DNA of 5,477 nt from Desulfobacteraceae bacterium (GTDB taxonomy: Bacteria > Desulfobacterota > Desulfobacteria > Desulfobacterales > JAABPS01): assembly GCA_011391835.1 (NCBI GenBank), contig JAABPS010000203.1:1-5477 (forward strand), read 5' to 3'. The translations under genes were made by a program, and so were the position numbers. Under the pieces are notes generated by a model. The model was not told where the DNA came from. It did no database searches and saw nothing but the letters and a program-made list of their open reading frames with translations. Of the stretch, positions 1 through 5,078 are shown piece by piece (positions within the stretch are counted from its first letter, which is position 1; every line of letters begins with the position of its first letter).

Positions 1-18
1 TTAAAGGGCAAATCATTC

Positions 19-87
19 TTGAACCGAAACAGCGAGCGCATTCCCCGTCCGCTCTGCGGCGGGAATGTGCTCGCTGTTTCGGTTCAA
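19..87. repeat. Long palindromic repeat, copy 1 (27-bp stem, TCT loop)
   Basis: Positions 19-45 pair with 61-87 over 27 bp. The only non-Watson-Crick pair is one G-T wobble (38 with 68). The apical part 49-59 folds again as CCGC-TCT-GCGG. The outer arm begins TTGAACCGAAAC, which recurs in copy 2 at 3057. The element overlaps the stop codon of the TerC remnant. No T-run follows the stem on either strand, so it is not a classical intrinsic terminator, although an RNA stem this long could still affect transcription or protect a 3' end. Confidence 0.9.
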
Positions 88-371
88 CAAAATGCGGAAA
101 AAGTCATTGCAAAATATATATAACCTTTATGTATATGCATATCGAAACCCTTGCCGATCAGAAGGAGAAAACTCAAAGCAACTATTTTAATGGTCGGATG
201 ATTATCAACAAAACGGTTTAATGGAGATGAAAAAATCATCATAAATATAACTGCGACGACAATAGCGATAATAATTATTTCAACCCTGTTTGCAAGTCCA
301 ATTGCTGTAATAATTGAATCAAGTGAAAAAATAATGTCCATAAACATTATCTGATATTTTGCAGTAATTCT
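84..371 (-). pseudogene. TerC-family integral membrane protein, 5'-truncated remnant
   Basis: The reading frame encodes the C-terminal part of a TerC/YgdQ-type membrane protein, a family linked to metal-ion (Mn) export or tellurite resistance. Counting from the ATG at 347, the hallmark DIIFSLDSIITAIG is at residues 4-17, a hydrophobic helix at about 22-40, HPTIK at 50-54, a second helix at about 55-65, and HIHKGYIYFAMTFS at 71-84. The frame stays open upstream to at least 371 (R-I-T-A-K-Y-Q-I), which also resembles the family, so the ATG is internal and has no ribosome site. The N-terminal half is absent: the neighbouring gene ends at 374, exactly where the homology begins. Against my recollection of the family, a few residues between LLLIG and the HIHKGY segment are missing. 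The usual FVE after AF is recovered if one T is removed from the TTTT run near 90-93, so the end looks frameshifted. Almost certainly non-functional. Confidence 0.75.
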
Positions 372-373
372 TG

Positions 374-1081
374 TTAACTCTGTTTTCGATTTTGCACAAA
401 AGGATCAAACAAATAACGTATCTTTTCAAGATTATATTCAACGGGGAGGGTCATAAATTTTGCAAACACATCAAGATGTATAAGTGCATTAACGGTTGAA
501 TCTTTCTGACTCGCTGCGCGCAGACGCTTGCTGACCGCCATATTCAACTCCTCTATGCTTTGATAAATATCCGATAATCCGGTCATTACAGCATCATATT
601 TATGCTTACTGTTCTTATAATACAAACTCAATAAATATGTTGATAATGCTCGGAATACCGTTTCTTCATAACAGGCAAATGGAAGATGAAAACGCGCCAT
701 AGGTTTGAAAAAATCGGTAAACGGACATTCACTGCAGGCTATTATCAGTCCCATCATAGAACTTAATCCTTCATGCGCAGTCGTATTTTTTGAGTAAATC
801 CTCTCGTTAGTTAGGACATCCACATGAAGTTTTTCAAAAGATATAATACGTCCGAAACGCTTGACAACATCAACAAGATTAATGGATAAGGGGCATAATA
901 ATCTTCCGTTTTTTGTTAACGGACATCTGGGACATTGATAATAATTTAATTCCGTCCAGAATGGCGGATTATCCGGAATATCAACAACCATAATTAATGT
1001 GCGGGTATCAATATTAATATCAAATAGTTCTCTTGACCCGTCAGACAATGTGAAGCAATATTGAACGTTAAATGTATCCAT
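374..1081 (-). CDS. Uncharacterised cysteine-containing protein (235 aa)
   Basis: The function is unknown to me. The protein is soluble-looking, with no signal peptide or membrane segment. The N-terminal ~45 residues look like beta strands (YCFTLSDGSRELFDINID) followed by PDNPPFW. Next comes a cysteine cluster, C50-x2-C53-x9-C63, leading into INLVDVVKRF, then a second pair C116-x2-C119 in ACSECPFTDF, and the segment KPMARFHLPFACYEE (126-140). The C-terminal third (141-190) is probably helical. The spacing of C50, C53, C63, C116 and C119 would suit a structural metal site (Zn or Fe-S), but this is inference. The pattern resembles a family of hypothetical proteins I recall in Desulfobacterota, perhaps named DUF6901; I cannot verify the number. 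The ATG at 1081 has AAGGA directly in front of it and AAGGGA slightly further up, supporting this start. It is transcribed away from dtd. Confidence 0.8.
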   Translation of the reverse strand: MDTFNVQYCFTLSDGSRELFDINIDTRTLIMVVDIPDNPPFWTELNYYQCPRCPLTKNGRLLCPLSINLVDVVKRFGRIISFEKLHVDVLTNERIYSKNTTAHEGLSSMMGLIIACSECPFTDFFKPMARFHLPFACYEETVFRALSTYLLSLYYKNSKHKYDAVMTGLSDIYQSIEELNMAVSKRLRAASQKDSTVNALIHLDVFAKFMTLPVEYNLEKIRYLFDPFVQNRKQS

Positions 1082-1251
1082 TCCTTATTCCCTTTCGATA
1101 TTTTACCTTAAAGGAATTTAACCATAATCCACAGCAGCATATAGAGGGTTTTTTACTAAGCTGTCGGAATAAATTACTTTCAAAGTGACAAATAATCAAG
1201 TATGACGGTTTCGTAAAAACCAATTCGTTTCACTTTAAGGAACATACCATC

Positions 1252-1692
1252 ATGCGGGCAGTTGTGCAAAGGGTAAAAGAGAGTTCGGTTACTATCGAAG
1301 GCGACACCATAGGAAAGATCGGCGCCGGACTTCTTGTCTTTCTGGGCGTTTCAAAAAAAGACTCGATAGACGATGTCAATTTTCTCGCCGATAAAATATT
1401 AAACCTGAGAATATTTGAAGATGAACAAGGTAAAATGAACAGATCGATTCTTGAATCACAAGGAGACATTCTTGTCGTATCCCAGTTCACTCTTCTCGGT
1501 GACTGCAGCAAAGGAAGAAGGCCTTCATTCATGGATGCCGCCGAACCTGATAAAGCGAACGAACTGTATGAACAATTTGTTGAAAAAGTCAGCAACAAAG
1601 GAATTACGGTAAATACCGGCCGGTTCCGGGCGATAATGAATGTTCACCTTGTAAACGACGGGCCGGTAACATTCATAGTTGAAAGCAGATGA
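1252..1692 (+). CDS. dtd: D-aminoacyl-tRNA deacylase
   Basis: Dtd hydrolyses the ester bond of D-aminoacyl-tRNAs and also of Gly-tRNA(Ala). It acts in the cytoplasm as a homodimer and keeps D-amino acids out of proteins. The 146-residue length is standard and the protein is complete. It starts MRAVVQRV, as the family does. The SQFTL motif is at 77-81, followed by KGRRPSF (87-93), and the C-terminal NDGPVTF (135-141) carries the Gly137-Pro138 motif that enforces chiral selection. TGRFRAIM (122-129) precedes it, with the usual Gly or Ala after F replaced by Arg126; that position varies in the family. The ATG at 1252 is preceded by TAAGGA at 1236-1241, a spacing of about 10 nt. The gene is divergent from the 235-residue protein across a 170-bp gap. 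dacB follows in the same direction after 166 bp with no evident terminator, so read-through is possible. Confidence 0.97.
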   Translation: MRAVVQRVKESSVTIEGDTIGKIGAGLLVFLGVSKKDSIDDVNFLADKILNLRIFEDEQGKMNRSILESQGDILVVSQFTLLGDCSKGRRPSFMDAAEPDKANELYEQFVEKVSNKGITVNTGRFRAIMNVHLVNDGPVTFIVESR

Positions 1693-1710
1693 CAATAAAA
1701 GGATTCAAAT

Positions 1711-1829
1711 GGTCAAGGGGTCGGGGGTTCGAGGGACAAGGGAAAACCAGTTATCAGTTACAAGTAACCAGTTATCAGAATCCACGATCAACGAACCTTG
1801 AAGTACGATATACGATGTGCGATATGCAA
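1711..1829. repeat. Degenerate heptad-period array (17 x 7 bp)
   Basis: Cut from 1711, the segment falls into 17 consecutive 7-mers that stay in one phase and drift through three related blocks. The first is G-rich (GGTCAAG, GGGTCGG, GGGTTCG, AGGGACA). The second is CAGTT-type (ACCAGTT, ATCAGTT, ACAAGTA, ACCAGTT, ATCAGAA). The third is CGA-type (TCCACGA, TCAACGA, AGTACGA, TATACGA, TGTGCGA, TATGCAA). The clearest exact repeat is AACCAGTTATCAG at 1745-1757 and again at 1766-1778, 21 bp (three heptads) apart. The array fills almost the whole gap between dtd and the dacB leader. Function unknown. I associate such heptad DNA, from memory, with intergenic regions of Desulfobacterota and other slow-growing environmental bacteria. 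Confidence 0.8.
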
Positions 1830-1838
1830 AATAAAAAC

Positions 1839-1855
1839 AGGAGGTTAGTACTCCT
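1839..1855 (+). promoter_or_regulatory. dacB ribosome site inside a small hairpin
   Basis: A strong Shine-Dalgarno sequence AGGAGG (1839-1844) stands 14 nt before the ATG at 1859, which is longer than usual. Its first five bases AGGAG (1839-1843) are complementary to CTCCT (1851-1855), giving a 5-bp stem with a 7-nt loop just before the start codon. The stem could mask the ribosome site. It is short, and whether it matters in vivo is unknown. Confidence 0.5.
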
Positions 1856-1858
1856 ATT

Positions 1859-3079
1859 ATGACAAACTCGAAATTGATTTTGATCAGCTCCATTTTTTCT
1901 TTTTTCTGCCTGTTTACATCGGCTCAAGACGTTTATGCGGAAACAGATATATCTGATATTCTGAAACATATCGGCGCCAATGATGCGATTATAGTATCTT
2001 ATCCGGACGGTAAAATATTCATGGAAAAAAATGCCGATAAAAAACTTATTCCGGCATCCACACTGAAACTTCTAACCTCCCTTGCTGCTCTCCATTACCT
2101 GGGCTCAACCTACAGATTTTCCACTGAATTTTATATCGACAAGGATTTGAATCTAAAAATCAGGGGATATGGAGATCCCCTCCTGATATCAGAATATATT
2201 GCTGAGTTGGCGAAAAGCCCTGGAATGAACCTCAAATATATTAATGATGTAATAGTAGACGACACATATTTTCAGAACCCTGCAGTAATGCCTGGTGTAA
2301 CAAGATCCCTCGAACCGTACGATTCTCCAAACGGAGCCCTTTGTGTCAATTTTAATACGGTCAATTTTAAGGTTTCAAACGGAAAATTCTTCAGCTCCGA
2401 GGAACAGACACCGCTCCTGCCCTTTGCAATAAAGAAAATTACAAAAACCTCCGTAAAGAATGGAAGAATTCTGCTTTCATCCGACCAGGATCAAATAGCG
2501 CTATATGCGGGCCATCTCATCTCATTTTTTATTGAAAGAGAAGGGACAAAACGTCATGGAGAAATAAAAGTCGGCACAGTCGACACTAAAACCGACAGGT
2601 TGATATTTTTATATGAATCACCGGTTTTATTGGAACAAATAGTTTCAAAACTCCTCGTTCACTCAAACAATTTCATCGCAAACCAGCTTCTACTTGCAGT
2701 CGGAGCCCGAATATACGGTCCTCCCGGAACCCTTGAAAAAGGAGTATCTGCAATCAATGCTTATGCGCGGGATATTCTCAAAATCAACGACCTGTCAATT
2801 TCAGAAGGTTCGGGCCTTTCAAGGGAAAACATAATTACAGCGAGGAGCTTTTTAAAAATACTGTCGGAATTTGAACCTTACATGAGTTTAATGAAAAATA
2901 ACGGATCAGAGTATTTCAAGACAGGAACTCTGACAGGAGTCAGCACAAGGGCGGGATATATAAAAAGCAGAGATGGTAAGTTATATAAATTTGTAATAAT
3001 GATCAATACTAACGGAAATTCCGCGGAGATAATATCAAAAAAGTTACGCGTTATGATTGAACCGAAACGCGAGCGCTAA
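1859..3079 (+). CDS. dacB: D-alanyl-D-alanine carboxypeptidase/endopeptidase, PBP4 family (peptidase S13)
   Basis: This is a low-molecular-mass penicillin-binding protein that removes terminal D-Ala from peptidoglycan stem peptides and/or cleaves cross-links in the periplasm. Residues 1 to about 27 form a signal peptide: Lys5, a hydrophobic core ILISSIFSFFCLF, and possible cleavage after TSA (22) or VYA (27). The three active-site motifs are present: S67-T-L-K70 (SxxK, nucleophile and general base) in IPASTLKLLTSLAAL, S269-N-N271 (SxN), and K354-T-G-T357. GYGDPLL (103-109) and EGSGLSR (316-322), typical of S13 enzymes, are also there. At 406 residues it is shorter than E. coli DacB (about 477); I infer a reduced insert between SxxK and SxN. 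The final residues IEPKRER are encoded by the palindromic repeat that starts at 3057, so the repeat supplies the stop codon. The ATG at 1859 follows AGGAGG. dtd lies upstream on the same strand. Confidence 0.95.
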   Translation: MTNSKLILISSIFSFFCLFTSAQDVYAETDISDILKHIGANDAIIVSYPDGKIFMEKNADKKLIPASTLKLLTSLAALHYLGSTYRFSTEFYIDKDLNLKIRGYGDPLLISEYIAELAKSPGMNLKYINDVIVDDTYFQNPAVMPGVTRSLEPYDSPNGALCVNFNTVNFKVSNGKFFSSEEQTPLLPFAIKKITKTSVKNGRILLSSDQDQIALYAGHLISFFIEREGTKRHGEIKVGTVDTKTDRLIFLYESPVLLEQIVSKLLVHSNNFIANQLLLAVGARIYGPPGTLEKGVSAINAYARDILKINDLSISEGSGLSRENIITARSFLKILSEFEPYMSLMKNNGSEYFKTGTLTGVSTRAGYIKSRDGKLYKFVIMINTNGNSAEIISKKLRVMIEPKRER

Positions 3080-3110
3080 TCCCGACCGCTCTGCGGCGGG
3101 GTTAGCGAGC
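3057..3110. repeat. Palindromic repeat, copy 2 (overlaps dacB 3' end)
   Basis: It begins TTGAACCGAAAC, as copy 1 does, but the matching outer right arm is missing. The inner stem is 3074-3084 with 3097-3107, 11 bp with one T-G wobble (3080 with 3101). The apex is CCGC-TCT-GCGG (3086-3096) with A3085 bulged. Relative to copy 1, the stem segment next to the apex has changed on both arms together (ATTCCC/GGGAAT against TAATCC/GGGTTA). The left arm lies inside dacB and contains its TAA stop at 3077-3079. No T-run follows. Confidence 0.85.
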
Positions 3111-3140
3111 AAATTAAAAACAGATGATATTCCCTACGGT

Positions 3141-3175
3141 GAAGATTCCCCGACCGCTCTGCGGCGGGGAGCTTC
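3141..3175. repeat. Palindromic repeat, copy 3
   Basis: The stem GAAG-ATT-CCCCG (3141-3152) pairs with CGGGG-A-G-CTTC (3165-3175), with T3146-G3171 as a wobble and A3145 bulged. The apex CCGC-TCT-GCGG (3154-3164) with a preceding A bulge is identical to copy 2. The outer arms differ from copies 1 and 2 but remain complementary to each other. It lies 30 bp after copy 2 in the convergent gap between dacB and the amidohydrolase gene. Confidence 0.8.
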
Positions 3176-3178
3176 AAT

Positions 3179-3205
3179 AAAGGCCGGCCGCAGGAATCCG
3201 GCTTT
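3179..3205. other. GC-rich hairpin in convergent gap
   Basis: AAAG-G-CCGG (3179-3187) pairs with CCGGCTTT (3198-3205), 8 bp with one bulged G and a 10-nt loop. It sits between two convergent genes, where a bidirectional terminator would be expected, but it has only TTT on the plus side and TTTATT on the minus side. It may stop or slow transcription from either side. Confidence 0.4.
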
Positions 3206-3207
3206 AC

Positions 3208-3228
3208 CCCGATAAACGGGACTCTTTT
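3208..3228 (+). terminator. Weak candidate terminator after dacB
   Basis: A short stem CCCG (3208-3211) / CGGG (3217-3220) with loop ATAAA is followed by ACTCTTTT. The 4-bp stem is marginal, and the T-run is short and offset. It is listed because it is the only plus-strand hairpin with downstream T residues in the dacB 3' region. Confidence 0.25.
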
Positions 3229-3288
3229 CATTACCACCTTGAGGTTTAGAAAAATACAGGAAATAATATCTAACTTACCAAGAGAACG

Positions 3289-4173
3289 TCAACATAACCC
3301 GAGAAATATGCCGGCACTTTTTCCAAGAATCCATTCCAGTTTCTCTTCCGGCAACCCTGATGCTCCCAGCCACTTTAGCTCTCTGTCCCAGGCATAAGGA
3401 ATATTCGGAAAATCAGTTCCATACATTATCCGCTCGATCCTGTATCTATCGAGTTTAATCTTTTCTTTAATAGGGAAGTAACCTGCCAGAATCATGGTCG
3501 TATCCAGCCAGAGGTTGTCATACTTCTCAATCAGTTTCTTATAAGCGGATATCTCGTCAAATCCTAAATGGGGCACACAAATTTTCAATCCGGGAAAGTT
3601 CTTTAAGACTCTTTCCAGCTTCTCCGCGCTGCAGATTTTATATGGGTCGCAAAGGTAAGCGGTGCTTTTAGGCTCTCTGCCGACATGCATTATGACGGGT
3701 TTTTCGTTCGACCGGCAAATGCCATACAGCAGATTCATGTCATCAGAGTTCATGTCAAAACACTGTACATGAGCGTGGAGTTTCAGGCCGCCAAGGCCCA
3801 GTGCAAATGCTTCTTTAAGAATACCGCCGGCATTATTTTCACCCGGAAAGACAGTGGCCATGCCGGTAATCTGGTCCGGGTATTCCCGGCATTTGGCCGC
3901 CATATACATGTTTAATTTGTCCGCTATCCCCGGTTTATGAGCATACTGGAGAGCTACAATATGTTTAATGCCTCGGGATAAAAGGAATTCAAATATTTGT
4001 GATGTCCTCAGTTTATATCTGATCTCCCAGGCATACTCATCAAACCATTCCCAGATCGCGGAAAAAATACCGTGAGGGAAGATATGAACATGGGCGTCGA
4101 TTACTTCGGGAAGTTCAGACGGAACAGCGGAACCTTCCGGGTCGTTAATGATCGGCAGATTCGGTTTGAGCAT
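3289..4173 (-). CDS. Amidohydrolase-2 family TIM-barrel metal-dependent hydrolase
   Basis: The gene encodes a cytoplasmic metal-dependent enzyme of the amidohydrolase superfamily (Pfam Amidohydro_2 type, which includes hydrolases and decarboxylases such as ACMSD). Numbered from the ATG at 4173 (294 aa), the first-strand metal motif DAHVHI has H28 and H30. Lys131 lies in GGLKLHAH, His163 in IMHVG, His202 in VPHLG, and Asp254 in MYGTDFPNIPYAW; this is the normal order of metal and catalytic positions. The length is typical. A TTG at 4185 in the same frame could add four residues, but GAGGG lies properly spaced before the ATG at 4173 and nothing suitable precedes the TTG, so I chose the ATG. The substrate cannot be read from the sequence. 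The gene is convergent with dacB. The cupin gene lies upstream on the same strand, but the composite repeat at 4261-4395 separates them, so co-transcription is doubtful. Confidence 0.9.
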   Translation of the reverse strand: MLKPNLPIINDPEGSAVPSELPEVIDAHVHIFPHGIFSAIWEWFDEYAWEIRYKLRTSQIFEFLLSRGIKHIVALQYAHKPGIADKLNMYMAAKCREYPDQITGMATVFPGENNAGGILKEAFALGLGGLKLHAHVQCFDMNSDDMNLLYGICRSNEKPVIMHVGREPKSTAYLCDPYKICSAEKLERVLKNFPGLKICVPHLGFDEISAYKKLIEKYDNLWLDTTMILAGYFPIKEKIKLDRYRIERIMYGTDFPNIPYAWDRELKWLGASGLPEEKLEWILGKSAGIFLGLC

Positions 4174-4260
4174 AAAGGCCCTCAAATAAATCTATAAAAT
4201 ATCGTAATTGGATTCTTTTAGTTGCTTAACACTCTAACTCTAATAACACACTAAATGAAC

Positions 4261-4285
4261 TACCCCGCAGCAGAGCTGCGAGGTA
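4261..4285. repeat. AGA-loop hairpin, copy 4
   Basis: TACCCCGCAGC (4261-4271) pairs with GCTGCGAGGTA (4275-4285) around the loop AGA, 11 bp with one C-A mismatch (4265 with 4281). Read on the opposite strand, copies 1-3 have the same layout: a CCCCG arm, a GC-closed AGA loop and a return arm. I therefore treat all five as one family, with copies 4 and 5 in the opposite orientation. Confidence 0.8.
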
Positions 4286-4369
4286 TCTGGAATACAGAAT
4301 ACAGTAGTCAGAAGTCAGAATTTTTTTTGAAGATATTTTAATCCCCCTTCTGGATTCTGAATTCCGGAT
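4285..4369. repeat. Two inverted heptad arrays forming a large imperfect stem
   Basis: Positions 4285-4319 are five in-phase heptads: ATCTGGA, ATACAGA, ATACAGT, AGTCAGA and AGTCAGA. Positions 4349-4369 are three more: TCTGGAT, TCTGAAT and TCCGGAT, which on the minus strand read ATCCGGA, ATTCAGA and ATCCAGA. Consequently 4285-4304 pairs with 4350-4369 at 17 Watson-Crick pairs and one wobble of 20, around a 45-nt loop that contains an eight-T run (4321-4328). An AGA-loop hairpin bounds it on each side. Confidence 0.75.
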
Positions 4370-4374
4370 TCTTA

Positions 4375-4403
4375 CCCCGAAGCAGAGCTTCGAGGAATTT
4401 TTT
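4375..4403. repeat. AGA-loop hairpin, copy 5, with T-run
   Basis: CCCCGAAGC (4375-4383) pairs with GCTTCGAGG (4387-4395) around the loop AGA. It keeps the same C-A mismatch (4377 with 4393) seen in copy 4, while the C-G pair below the loop in copy 4 is replaced by A-T, a compensatory change. On plus it is followed by AA and six T residues (4398-4403), the shape of a plus-strand terminator, yet no plus-strand gene ends nearby. For the cupin gene, which reads towards it from 4419, the T-run is on the wrong side. Confidence 0.75.
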
Positions 4404-4418
4404 CTGATTAAATTAGCC

Positions 4419-4784
4419 TTATATCCATTCAAGATTTGTATCTGTTAACGGGCCGCCGGCATTTCCGGTATTTAAAGTATCCCTGGGTTCTATTAACATT
4501 ATAGTACATTTGTTTTCACAGATGGGTTTATGCTCAACCCCTTTAGGCACAACAATTAATTCACCTTCTTTTACTTCAAACATCCGGTCACGAAATGCGA
4601 GTTCCATTTTTCCTTCAACCACAAAGAATAATTCGTCAGTCTCAGGATGGCTGTGCCATATGAACTCTCTTTTTGCTTTTATTAATTTTAAATGATAATT
4701 ATTAAGCTCTGCGATCAATTTATAATGATGAAGTTCTTTGATTAATTGAGCTTTCTCTTTAAGGTTAACCACCCTGATCTCCAT
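4419..4784 (-). CDS. Small single-domain cupin protein
   Basis: The protein has 121 residues and one conserved beta-barrel cupin domain (cupin_2 type), probably a cytoplasmic dimer with a bound divalent metal. Cupin motif 1 is visible as H44-S-H46-x4-E51-x6-G58, within EFIWHSHPETDELFFVVEG. Motif 2 is G74-x5-P80-x-G82-x2-H85, within GELIVVPKGVEHKP. All four expected metal ligands (H44, H46, E51, H85) are present. The C-terminal tail DTLNTGN...LEWI matches a common ending of this group. Cupins of this size include isomerases, dioxygenases and sugar-binding or stress-related proteins, and the substrate cannot be inferred here. The ATG at 4784 is preceded by GGAGG with 7-nt spacing, a strong start. 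Downstream on the same strand, beyond the composite repeat, is the amidohydrolase gene. Confidence 0.93.
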   Translation of the reverse strand: MEIRVVNLKEKAQLIKELHHYKLIAELNNYHLKLIKAKREFIWHSHPETDELFFVVEGKMELAFRDRMFEVKEGELIVVPKGVEHKPICENKCTIMLIEPRDTLNTGNAGGPLTDTNLEWI

Positions 4785-4817
4785 AGCATATCCTCCAATT
4801 ATCTGATTCTATTATGA

Positions 4818-4853
4818 CCAACTTTCCTTTCACCCGCGATTTTAATAAGTTGG
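4818..4853. promoter_or_regulatory. Inverted repeat CCAACTT/AAGTTGG upstream of cupin gene
   Basis: CCAACTT (4818-4824) and AAGTTGG (4847-4853) are perfect inverted copies separated by 22 bp. They lie 34-69 bp before the cupin start codon. They could be operator half-sites or a leader hairpin. A 7-bp match at this distance can also arise by chance. Confidence 0.3.
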
Positions 4854-5078
4854 ATGAAATATCATTACCCTATCTTTCGACAATATCGTAATTAAAGTCC
4901 AAAATGTTGCAATAAAACCGGACATGTTCTCATATATGCATTATACATGAAATCTATAAACCGGTGCAAAAAATCGATAAAAATAATTAAAAATTATGCC
5001 GCGAGAAAAAAGAAATACGTCAGCATAATCAAGCAACTCCCCGGTAAATCATCCAGATACTCTTTACAACAAAAAGCC

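Noticed and set aside
1230..1598. Minus-strand open frame of 122 codons across dtd
   Set aside because: It is fully antisense to the clear dtd gene, has a serine-rich low-quality composition and resembles no family.
1711..1829. Possible CRISPR array at the repeated AACCAGTTATCAG
   Set aside because: The repeat unit is 7 bp with no distinct spacers, and the longest exact repeat is 13 bp at 21-bp pitch. There are no cas genes nearby.
1705..1969. Two minus-strand open frames (1705-1893 and 1775-1969)
   Set aside because: They run through the heptad array and the dacB signal-peptide region. Their openness reflects repeat composition; neither shows a family motif.
3685..3915. Plus-strand open frame of 76 codons
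   Set aside because: It lies antisense inside the amidohydrolase gene, which has all expected metal-binding motifs in its own frame.
4375..4403. Hairpin plus T-run as terminator of the cupin gene
   Set aside because: The cupin is on the minus strand and meets the T-run as A residues before the stem, so the geometry is wrong for intrinsic termination of that gene.
4226..4432. Minus-strand open frame of 68 codons
   Set aside because: It is made of the hairpins and heptad arrays of the composite repeat and overlaps the cupin 3' end. No family resemblance.
4510..4695. Plus-strand open frame of 61 codons
   Set aside because: It is antisense to the cupin domain, including its histidine motif. 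A shadow of the real gene.
4907..4965. Imperfect repeats (AAACCGG twice, CATGT/ACATG) in the long gap
   Set aside because: The matches are 5-7 bp in AT-rich DNA and no larger fold or motif unites them; chance is sufficient.
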